From: Propionibacterium sp.
GTDB taxonomy: Bacteria > Actinomycetota > Actinomycetes > Propionibacteriales > Propionibacteriaceae
NCBI GenBank assembly: GCA_012839035.1
Contig: DUOB01000077.1
Span: 1 to 35,015, forward strand
DNA: 35,015 bases
Direction: 5' to 3'
Numbering within the stretch: position 1 is the stretch's first letter; each line of letters begins with the position of its first letter. The notes beneath the pieces are model-generated. The model was not told where the DNA came from. It made no database searches and saw only the letters and a program-made list of their open reading frames with translations. Below are positions 1-7,246 of this stretch, one piece after another. Position numbers and translations under genes: made by a program.

Positions 1-398
1 ATGCGGTCGAACGGGGCGTGTTCGGGCGCGCCGAGGACACCGGGGCGGGCGGGCTCGATCCGGGCCCACTCCCGGCCCGACGCGGCCAGGTTCGCCGCAC
101 GCCACTCCGCGAGTTCCGGGACGCGCTCGACGCCCAGCACGCTGCCCGTCGGCCCCACGAGGTGGGCGAGGATCGCGGTGGTCCAGCCCGATCCGGCGCC
201 GACATCGAGGACCCGGGCGCCGTCCGGCACGTCGAGCAGGCGCAGCATGGTCTCGACCGTGGACGGCTGTGAGTTCGTCTGGTCGCTGAACAGCGGCAGC
301 GGCAGGTCGTCGTCGGCGAAGGCGCGCTGATCCGGGGTCAGATGCCGTACGCGCGGCGACGCGGCCATCGCGGCGGTCACTCGACGTTTGTTGGACAT
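1..398 (-). CDS. pcm: Protein-L-isoaspartate O-methyltransferase family protein, partial (C-terminus outside window)
   Basis: This is an SAM-dependent methyltransferase of the PCMT family, which repairs isoaspartyl residues in aged proteins. The first 132 residues are visible, starting at the ATG complementary to 396-398, and the gene runs off the left edge. Two family marks can be read: the segment QTNSQPSTVETML near residue 40, matching the QxxxSQPxxV substrate region of PCMT, and SAM-binding motif I, VLDVGAGSGWTTAIL, near residue 60. No Shine-Dalgarno site is evident. A weak CAGAAT hexamer lies 6 nt upstream of the ATG. It follows the Wadjet operon on the same strand after 97 bp and has no obvious functional link to it. 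The family call is firm. The exact substrate is not proven, since actinobacterial homologues sometimes act in other methylations. Confidence 0.85.
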   Translation of the reverse strand, partial: MSNKRRVTAAMAASPRVRHLTPDQRAFADDDLPLPLFSDQTNSQPSTVETMLRLLDVPDGARVLDVGAGSGWTTAILAHLVGPTGSVLGVERVPELAEWRAANLAASGREWARIEPARPGVLGAPEHAPFDR

Positions 399-495
399 GG
401 CCCGATTCTGCTGGAGCCGTCAAGTCGCGCAGTCGTGGTGGACGTCCCGCGATATTGACAAAGCTCCACGGGGCGATGGTCGGGGAGGAGACGAC

Positions 496-1647
496 TCACT
501 CCAGGAAGCTCAGACCGGCGTCGAGCAGCCGCGCCCTCGCGTGCTCCCAACCCACCCGCTCCTGCTCCAGCCGCAGGTCGCCCTCCCGCACGTCACGCAG
601 GGCCGCATGTTCGGTCGCGGTCAGGTGGGAGATGGGACTGCGGAAAGGGGTGGGTTCGCGTACGCAGAGTCCGCGGAACTCAGCGAGGGTGCCAGGGTCC
701 ATGAGCAGCGATTCGACGCGGGGCACCGCAGCACGGAAGGCCCCCAGGATCGCGAACCCGTGGCTGTCGAGGTCGCCCCAGTAGAGCAGGCGCGCGTCGC
801 TGAGCCAGGGGAGGCCCGCCAGCAGGGTCACCGCACGTCCCTGCCCATGGACGGCGATCCCGCCGCGGATCCGCGGGAGGGAATGGACCGTCGTGAGGTT
901 TTCCGCCACCAGCACGACGGACGGGCGCAGGGGCAGGCCGGTGAGTTCGGCCACGGGAGCCGTGAAATCAGTCAGGCCGCGGAGGCTCAGCGCCGGATCC
1001 AGCAGCCGGACGCGGAATCGGGTGGCGGCCCGACGCAGTCCGGTGTCGGCGCTGCCCGTGATGCCCGCGAGGAGTTCCTGCACGAGCCGTCGGTGGCGTT
1101 CCATCCACTTGCTGTCGATGCCGGGGACCGGAAGCTCCCGCGCCCAGAGCCCGGACGCCGGACGTTCCCGCAGGAACGTCAGGACCGCGACCAGCTGACC
1201 GAACTCCGTGTCGTCGATCGCTCCGAGTGCCCGCGCAGTTGCCGTGAGCCCGCGGCCGAGCTCGGTGGCGTCGGGCCATCGTTGGCGCAACATCACTGCA
1301 CGATCGACGGCTCGGCGCCACAGCGGTCCGTGACCGGCGAGGTCCGCGATGCCGTCCGAGCCGGCCCCGCGGACACGCAGCGGAATCCGCTGATGACCCA
1401 TGCTGGACCAGCGTCGGATGCCCCATTCCACCGCTGCTCCGGCCGGCATCCTGGTTTCCTCCCGGGTCCAGGTCGCCACCCACCGGGCCACGGCGTCGGG
1501 GTCGGCGGCGAAGGCGTGCTCCGTCGGCGGCTTCAACGGATAGGCCCATTCGTGGTCCGCGCCCAAGGTGAGCCGACCCAGCCAGTCACGGTGCTGGTGC
1601 TGGAAGCGGCGGCGGGCGAACGCGCGGAGGTCGGGCGGGAGTCTCAC
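496..1647 (-). CDS. jetD: Wadjet system subunit JetD (MksG; DUF3322 + DUF2220 Toprim nuclease)
   Basis: JetD is the nuclease of the Wadjet SMC complex, which senses and cleaves circular plasmid DNA. The 383-residue product has an N-terminal DUF3322-like part (about residues 1-200) and a C-terminal DUF2220/Toprim part. Toprim residues can be read: the glutamate in VVLVAEN (Glu249) and the acidic pair in YWGDLDSHG (Asp292, Asp294). The GTG at 1645-1647 is chosen as start because it overlaps the jetC stop in a GTGA junction and the protein then begins VRLPPDLRAF. The open frame continues upstream to 2115, but that part is only the shadow of jetC. It is the last gene of the four-gene operon. The family call rests on domain pattern plus order; nuclease activity is inferred from the family. 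Confidence 0.92.
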   Translation of the reverse strand: MRLPPDLRAFARRRFQHQHRDWLGRLTLGADHEWAYPLKPPTEHAFAADPDAVARWVATWTREETRMPAGAAVEWGIRRWSSMGHQRIPLRVRGAGSDGIADLAGHGPLWRRAVDRAVMLRQRWPDATELGRGLTATARALGAIDDTEFGQLVAVLTFLRERPASGLWARELPVPGIDSKWMERHRRLVQELLAGITGSADTGLRRAATRFRVRLLDPALSLRGLTDFTAPVAELTGLPLRPSVVLVAENLTTVHSLPRIRGGIAVHGQGRAVTLLAGLPWLSDARLLYWGDLDSHGFAILGAFRAAVPRVESLLMDPGTLAEFRGLCVREPTPFRSPISHLTATEHAALRDVREGDLRLEQERVGWEHARARLLDAGLSFLE

Positions 1648-4600
1648 CAGAGCTCGCCCTGCCCGTTGCCGCCGATGGAGTCGGCGAGAGCAGTCTGGGC
1701 GGTCGGGGAGCGGTCGAAGGTCAGCACCTCCAAGCGTGATCGCCCGTCGGTGTTGAGGACGAGAACCGCCCCGCCGACGTAGTCCTCGAGGGTCTGGAGC
1801 ATCTTCAGCGGTGTGGCGAGCAGGAGCTGGAAGCCGAAGCTGGTGAAGACCTCGAGGCCGGCACGGGTGAACTCGGGGTCGGTCTTGTCGAACGCCTCGT
1901 CCAGCGCGACGAGGGCATAGGTCGGCCACTCGGTCCCGTCGGGCGCCAGCTGATAACGGAGCGCGGCCGCGAGGCAGAAGGTCACGAGCTTCTGCCGCTC
2001 GCCGCCGGACAGACCACCGGCGCCGGTGAAATAGTCCACCGGGTGTCCGTCGGCGTCCTGCACGACCGCGCTGAACTGGACGTGCGCGCGGGTGTCGAGG
2101 CAGAGTCGACGCCACCGGATCTCGGCGGGGTCCTCCGACCCGAGCCGGTGCAGCAGCTGTTCCATGGCCGCGAACCGTTCCTCCGCCCGTGCCCGCGACT
2201 GGGCCGCGTCCGCTTCGTCGGCGCCCAGCACATCCACCGATCCGCTGGTGATGTCCCTGAGGGTGGCGAGGAATTCCGCGACCACGGCCAGCTTCCGGTC
2301 CTCGACCTTGACCTGGAGGTATCGCGCCGGGGCATATTCGGTGCGGCGCAGCGACGCGTTGATCGGATCGATCCGGGCGCGGATCTCACCGCGGGATCGA
2401 TTGATCTCCAGGGCCAGCGCCCCGATGTTGTTGCGCGATTGGTTCTGCAGAAGGGTGAAGAACCGGTCCTCGAAGTCGGGCAGCCTGTCGGCCTCCAGCG
2501 TCTCGAGCAGGGACAGAAAATCGTCCAGGAAGTCCATGCGCGGAAACAGGTCGGCCGACTGGGCCGGCCAGCCGCGCTGATAGTCGGCCATCCGGCGCTC
2601 GATGCGGTGAGCACGATTCTGGGCCTCCGACTGTGCCTTGGCGAGTTCCTCCCGCAGACCGCGTTCGACGACCAGAGCCTTCTCGTGCTCGCCGGGCGTG
2701 ACCCGCGTGAACCGGTCGGTGAGCGCCGCGGCGACCTCCTCCGGGATCGACGGGAGCGCGGCGATCCGCGCGGTGAGAGCGGCTGTTTCGTTCTCCAGGT
2801 CTGCTGCCTCCCGGGCCAGCGCATCCAGCCGCGCAGCGAACTCGGCGCACTGCTTCTCCACCGACCGCGCCTCGGACACCGATTCCGCGAGCGCCCGCTC
2901 GACAGCGGTGAACTCGTCATGTCGCGCCCGGATCAGCTCGATCCGCTCCCGCACCGAGGCTTCGTCCTCTTCGGCCCGCGCGACGTCGATCTCGGACCAG
3001 GTCAGCGAGGCGAGCCGCTCCAGCGCGGTGACCCGGTCCCGAAAGCCCTGGACGTGCTGCTCGTGGGTTTCCAGCGCATGCTCGGCCTCGGCCCGGGTGC
3101 GCTCGGCTGTGGTCAGGAGTTCCTCGAGCCGGGCCTGCTTGGCTGCCACCGAAAAGCCCAGCACCCAACCGCGGGGGTCGTCGATCCGGCTGCGGTCGTC
3201 TTTCTCGTGGCGGGTTGTGGAGTGCTTGACCTGCCCCTGGCGGGTCACCGCCCGCTCACGGGCGACGAGGTCGGCCACGGTGTCCACGCAGTCATAGTCG
3301 AATCGGCGGGCGAGTTGCCCGGCGAGCCAGCCCGCGTACACCGAATCCGCCAACTCGACCTTGTCCGGGAGTGATCCCGGGCGGGGCTCGGGCGGGGCGG
3401 GGACCGTCTCGGGGATCCGCTCATAGACCAACCGGGTGCGCAGGTTGTGCTGGTTGACGAGTTCGGCCACTGCGGCGTAGCTCCCGGCCGGGACCAACAA
3501 CGTGCGCGCGAACGCGCGCAGCACTCGCTCGATCGCCCCGGTCCAACGGCGCTCGTCGGACCGGACCTGCAGGAGCTCGCCCACGAGCGGAAGGTCCTTC
3601 TCCGGCATTCCGAGTCGGCTCGTGATGAACTCTCGTGCCGCGAGGAGGTGAGGGTCGAGGTTGGACTGTTTGGTGGTGAGCACCCGCAGTTCCTCGGTCA
3701 GCCGCCTGGTCTCGTCCGTGGCAGCGAACTTGGCCGCCGTGAGCTGATGGGTGGCCTCCCGGGTCGCCGCCAGCTCGCGGCGGGTCTCGGCCAGCAGCGA
3801 TTCGGTCTCGGCCGCGAACCGGGCACTCGACCGCTCATCGTCGGGCAGCGCGAGCCCGGCCGCGACTGCTTGGCGCTGCCGTTCGGCACGGGCCCGGCGC
3901 CGGTCCTCGACGCGCTCCCGCTGCAGACGCAACTGGCCCTCGAGCGCGGTCAGCTCGGATCCGCCGAGGCCGTCGAGCCGCCGCTGGAGGTCCGCGGCTC
4001 GCGTGCGCAGCGTCTCCGCCTCCTGGTCTGCGCGGCCCAGCAGCGGGGCGATCCGGTCACGTTCGGCCAGCCGCTCGTCGCGCTTGCGTACGCACGCCTC
4101 GCGCGCCGCGCCCAACCGCCACGTGTCCAGATGAGCCAACTGGGTCGTGCACGCGGCCACCTGGCCAGCGGCTCCCGCATGGTCCTCCGCCAGCTTGCGC
4201 AGGGGCTCCAGGGTCTGCACCTGCTTGCGGGCGTCGACCACCGTTGCATGGGCGACCCGCAGTTCGCTGAACTGTTCGACCGCTTCCGCAGCCTGGTCGA
4301 ACGTGCCGGGCTCGTCGAGCATGAAGTCGCGCAGCAGCGTGTCGAGACTGTCGAGGTTCTTGGCCGACTGGGTCTTGTGCAGCAGTCGCTGGGCCTGCTC
4401 TGACGCGAGTCCGAGCCGCCGTCGGAACCGGCTCGCGAAGGCGGAATAGGTCGCCGCATAGTGCCAGGTGGGCTGGGCGGCCTTGAGCCGCCGCACATCG
4501 AGGCCATCCACGGCGAACGGACGCAGGTCGGCGAGGTCCGCGTCCGTGTCGGCGATCCAGAACGCCGACGTGACCTCCGATGCCGACGATGCCGAGCGCC

Positions 4601-5000
4601 GCACATGCATGAGCCGGATGAGCTGGACGACGGTGGCGCCCTGGCGATAGGTCAGTCCGATCGCGCTCCAGGTTGCGCCCGGCCGCAGATATGTCGTCAC
4701 GATCTCGCCGGTCAACTCGTTGACCTCGCGTCGGTGGGCTCCGCGCAGATAGGACACCAGCGACCGCGACCGGTCGCTTGCGCTGCCCTCCTGGGCGGCG
4801 GCGTTGAACGTCAACCACCGCGGTTGCACGAGCACGGCGGCCATCGCATCCAGGAGTGACGACTTGCCGGATCCGGACGGGCCGGTGATCAGCAGCCCGC
4901 GCTCGGGCACAGTCAGGGAGAACGCTCCGTCGAAGGTCCCCCAGTTGACCGCCTGGAGTCGGCTGAGCCGGAAGGGCGCGCTGGTTCGGCTCCGGCTCAT
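1644..5000 (-). CDS. jetC: Wadjet system SMC-like ATPase JetC (MksB)
   Basis: JetC is the SMC/Rad50-like ATPase that forms the DNA-extruding motor of Wadjet. The 1118-residue protein has a P-loop GPSGSGKS at residues 40-47, long charged heptad-rich regions predicted to be coiled coil (about 240-470 and 640-800), and a central stretch around 480-640 that should hold the hinge. The C-terminal ATPase half has the signature LSGGERQK starting at residue 997 and Walker B YALVALDEAF at about 1028-1037. No CxxC zinc hook is visible, which argues against Rad50/SbcC. The ATG at 4998-5000 overlaps the jetB stop (ATGA), and its own stop overlaps the jetD GTG. Annotation pipelines often call this family ATP-binding protein or SbcC-like; the neighbours make Wadjet specific. 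Confidence 0.94.
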   Translation of the reverse strand: MSRSRTSAPFRLSRLQAVNWGTFDGAFSLTVPERGLLITGPSGSGKSSLLDAMAAVLVQPRWLTFNAAAQEGSASDRSRSLVSYLRGAHRREVNELTGEIVTTYLRPGATWSAIGLTYRQGATVVQLIRLMHVRRSASSASEVTSAFWIADTDADLADLRPFAVDGLDVRRLKAAQPTWHYAATYSAFASRFRRRLGLASEQAQRLLHKTQSAKNLDSLDTLLRDFMLDEPGTFDQAAEAVEQFSELRVAHATVVDARKQVQTLEPLRKLAEDHAGAAGQVAACTTQLAHLDTWRLGAAREACVRKRDERLAERDRIAPLLGRADQEAETLRTRAADLQRRLDGLGGSELTALEGQLRLQRERVEDRRRARAERQRQAVAAGLALPDDERSSARFAAETESLLAETRRELAATREATHQLTAAKFAATDETRRLTEELRVLTTKQSNLDPHLLAAREFITSRLGMPEKDLPLVGELLQVRSDERRWTGAIERVLRAFARTLLVPAGSYAAVAELVNQHNLRTRLVYERIPETVPAPPEPRPGSLPDKVELADSVYAGWLAGQLARRFDYDCVDTVADLVARERAVTRQGQVKHSTTRHEKDDRSRIDDPRGWVLGFSVAAKQARLEELLTTAERTRAEAEHALETHEQHVQGFRDRVTALERLASLTWSEIDVARAEEDEASVRERIELIRARHDEFTAVERALAESVSEARSVEKQCAEFAARLDALAREAADLENETAALTARIAALPSIPEEVAAALTDRFTRVTPGEHEKALVVERGLREELAKAQSEAQNRAHRIERRMADYQRGWPAQSADLFPRMDFLDDFLSLLETLEADRLPDFEDRFFTLLQNQSRNNIGALALEINRSRGEIRARIDPINASLRRTEYAPARYLQVKVEDRKLAVVAEFLATLRDITSGSVDVLGADEADAAQSRARAEERFAAMEQLLHRLGSEDPAEIRWRRLCLDTRAHVQFSAVVQDADGHPVDYFTGAGGLSGGERQKLVTFCLAAALRYQLAPDGTEWPTYALVALDEAFDKTDPEFTRAGLEVFTSFGFQLLLATPLKMLQTLEDYVGGAVLVLNTDGRSRLEVLTFDRSPTAQTALADSIGGNGQGELW

Positions 5001-5686
5001 GACGCGGCGTCCAGTAAGCGCTTGAGCTCGGCAGTGACGGACAAGACTTCGTCGGCGGTGAACACCAGCGCCAGCACCGGCGAGATCTCGAACCGGTCCT
5101 CCTCCGCCGTGCCGAGAAGGATCGAGTGCTCCTTCATCTTGGACACCGACGAGTTGATCCGGCGCGCGAACCCGGTGTCATCGGTCGAGGTCGCCGGGCG
5201 ATAGACCTGCAGTTGTTCATCGATGTCCTGACGGCCGACGATCACGCGGCCGTCCCCGGTCTCGGCTCGCAGCAGTTCCCCGCGCAGGAACAGCACGAGG
5301 GCCGTGTCGAGGAGGGTCAGTCGGCTCGATCGGATGACCCGGGGCAGCGCGAGCTCCTCCGCCTCGAGGTTGCGCACGAACGCCAGCTCGAGCTCCGGCT
5401 CGAGCACGAGCTCGAGGAACAGGTCGCCGAGACGACAGCGGATCACAGCCTCGTCCGCGATCAGGGCGGGCCAGAGTTTGGGGTGCAGCCGGCGACTGAC
5501 ATAGGGCCCGCGCAGCAGCTGCACGAGCGCCCGGCGGGTCGCCTCGGAGAGCTCGCCGGGATCCCCCGCGAACAGCGCCGCTGCGCGGTCGTCGGAGCGT
5601 TCCTCGCGCCGGTCCGGCGAGGCCGGTGCGGGATCCGGCACGGGGAACAGGTCGGAATAGGCGCGCCGCGGACGGAAACCTGTCAC
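4997..5686 (-). CDS. jetB: Wadjet system subunit JetB (MksE; DUF4194)
   Basis: JetB is the kite (MukE-like) winged-helix subunit of the Wadjet complex that binds the kleisin JetA. The 229-residue product fits the small DUF4194 family. Readable features are a Pro/Asp-rich N-terminus, a middle segment around LHPKLWPALIADEAVIRCRL, and a C-terminal half ending in a helical region. The start is the GTG at 5684-5686, which overlaps the jetA stop in a GTGA junction. The frame stays open to 6148, but the extra part is the shadow of jetA. Overlap on both sides (GTGA with jetA, ATGA with jetC) implies translational coupling and fixed subunit stoichiometry. The assignment relies mainly on position between DUF3375 and SMC genes plus size and general DUF4194 resemblance. 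Confidence 0.9.
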   Translation of the reverse strand: MTGFRPRRAYSDLFPVPDPAPASPDRREERSDDRAAALFAGDPGELSEATRRALVQLLRGPYVSRRLHPKLWPALIADEAVIRCRLGDLFLELVLEPELELAFVRNLEAEELALPRVIRSSRLTLLDTALVLFLRGELLRAETGDGRVIVGRQDIDEQLQVYRPATSTDDTGFARRINSSVSKMKEHSILLGTAEEDRFEISPVLALVFTADEVLSVTAELKRLLDAAS

Positions 5687-7149
5687 GAGTGCCTCCTCCA
5701 GGTCTCGGGGATGTGGTGAAGAACGTACCGACGTGCTCTGACAGTTTTCTCCACGCCGACCCGACTGACCCAACTCAGATCCTCCGCGCCGTCCGTCACC
5801 GCGCCCGCCTCGGCGGCGAGCACCATGAGGCCGACGATCGAGGCGAGTCCCTGCGAGGCCGGGTGATGACGCAGGACGTCGCCGAGCGACGCCGGGGCGT
5901 GGCGCCGGAGCGTCGCGACGATCGCGGCCCGCAGCTCGGTGAAGTCGATCTCGCTGATCCGGACCTGCTCGCGCAACTGGTCGAGGTCCAGCGGTTCGTT
6001 GTCGTGGCGGGTCAGCTCGCGATCGCTGCGGGCCTCGGCAGGGTCGTGCAGGGCCCAACTGCCCACCGAGGCGAGAGGAATCGAGGTGGCGGGGAGGGCG
6101 TACGGGATCTCGTCGAACGGCCGCATCGTTCCGGCGGCCTGCAGGCACAGGGCCTGGGCCTCCTGGAGGGCGGTCGCGAGGCGCCGGTGTTCCCGGTACG
6201 CCTGGGATTCGACGAACCGACGCAGGCTGCGCGAGAGACCCGTCATGACCGCCCGGACCTGCGTACTCTCCCCCTGCAACCGCGACAACAGTCGCCGCAG
6301 GAACGCCAACTCCTCCGGCGCAATTCCGGCGGCGAACTCACGTTCCAGCAGCTGGTCGATCGCGGCATCGAACGCCTCGCTGCGTTCGGGGTCGAGGACG
6401 AGCGCGAAGAAGGCCCGGAACGAGCGGCCCGCCTCGGATTCCTCGATGAGATCGACTCCGGCGAAGACCTCCTCGAGCACGCCGCCGCGCGACCCCGCGT
6501 TGTTGATGATCTGCTCGCGGAGACCTCGGTTGAGGTCCTCCAACTCGGCGCTGACCTTCGCGAAGTCCGCGGGAATCTCATCGGCGAGGCGCAGCGCCTC
6601 GGCGAACCGTTCGCGGGCGGTGGCGGGATCGAGCGGTGCATAGTGTCCGGCATCGATCGCAGCGAGCTCGGCGTCGAGGCGCGCCCGCTGGGCCAGGAGT
6701 GACTGCCGTCGGCTGGTCGACTCGGGATCCGTGTCGACGGCGAGCTCGGCGAGCAGATTCTGCACGTTTGCAAGGCGCGAGGACGTGACCGCCGACTGCG
6801 GCTGGTGCAGGCTCTCGGCGAACCGGATCGCGGCGAGGGCGGGGGCGGACAATTCGACCGTCTCCTCGCGGCCACTGCCGAGGCGGCGGATGAGGATGCC
6901 GTCGCCGACCCAGGCGGCCAGATATTCGGTGGCTGTCCGCGGGAGCGCTCCGAAACCTGCATCGCGAAGCGCGGCAAGATCTTCGTCGAGCAACTCGATG
7001 AACTCGGTTGCCGGCAGCTGCCGCTGCTGACCGAGATGGTGACCGAGCACGGCGACCAGGACCGGCATCAGGTCGGCACGGAGCAGGGTGAGTCCCGCCT
7101 CCGCGAGGAGACGTCGGTAGGCGAAGGCCCGACCGGTGGGCGCGGACAT
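5683..7149 (-). CDS. jetA: Wadjet system kleisin subunit JetA (MksF; DUF3375)
   Basis: JetA is the kleisin (MukF-like) subunit that closes the SMC ring of Wadjet. The 488-residue length matches DUF3375 proteins. The N-terminal region (FAYRRLLAEAGLTLLRAD and about 90 following residues) looks like a winged helix. The middle is helical with Glu/Arg-rich stretches, and a conserved-looking C-terminal domain ends in ETWRRHS. It is the first gene of the operon. Its ATG (7147-7149) has no Shine-Dalgarno site. A TACCCT hexamer lies 6 nt upstream (complement of 7156-7161), the spacing of a leaderless start. The operon diverges from dnaX across fewer than 100 bp, so its promoter is next to that of an essential gene. 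Confidence 0.92.
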   Translation of the reverse strand: MSAPTGRAFAYRRLLAEAGLTLLRADLMPVLVAVLGHHLGQQRQLPATEFIELLDEDLAALRDAGFGALPRTATEYLAAWVGDGILIRRLGSGREETVELSAPALAAIRFAESLHQPQSAVTSSRLANVQNLLAELAVDTDPESTSRRQSLLAQRARLDAELAAIDAGHYAPLDPATARERFAEALRLADEIPADFAKVSAELEDLNRGLREQIINNAGSRGGVLEEVFAGVDLIEESEAGRSFRAFFALVLDPERSEAFDAAIDQLLEREFAAGIAPEELAFLRRLLSRLQGESTQVRAVMTGLSRSLRRFVESQAYREHRRLATALQEAQALCLQAAGTMRPFDEIPYALPATSIPLASVGSWALHDPAEARSDRELTRHDNEPLDLDQLREQVRISEIDFTELRAAIVATLRRHAPASLGDVLRHHPASQGLASIVGLMVLAAEAGAVTDGAEDLSWVSRVGVEKTVRARRYVLHHIPETWRRHS

Positions 7150-7246
7150 GCGGTGAGGGTACCCCGCCGTCGACCACCGGACCCGCTGTCCACAGACGTT
7201 CTCGGTCGGCGCGACGTTGTCGGTCGCACCTATTAGGGTCGGGTTC
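7150..7246. promoter_or_regulatory. Divergent promoter region jetA / dnaX
   Basis: This 97-bp gap should hold both promoters. On the minus strand TACCCT (7156-7161) lies 6 nt before the jetA ATG and sits inside the 8-bp palindrome GGGTACCC. On the plus strand TAGGGT (7234-7239) lies 7 nt before the GTG at 7247. Both fit the TANNNT -10 hexamer of actinobacterial leaderless transcripts. No good -35 hexamers are visible. There is no room for an SRP RNA gene, which is often close to dnaX in actinobacteria. Confidence 0.5.

Noticed and set aside
455..460. TTGACA hexamer, consensus -35
   Set aside because: No -10 lies 16-18 nt downstream, and transcription would run antisense into jetD.
2043..4859. 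Several long plus-strand frames opposite jetC
   Set aside because: All are antisense of a gene with Walker A, signature and Walker B motifs; none has a ribosome site or domain.
7150..7246. Possible SRP RNA (ffs) gene upstream of dnaX
   Set aside because: The gap is only 97 bp and shows no SRP Alu or helix 8 sequence.
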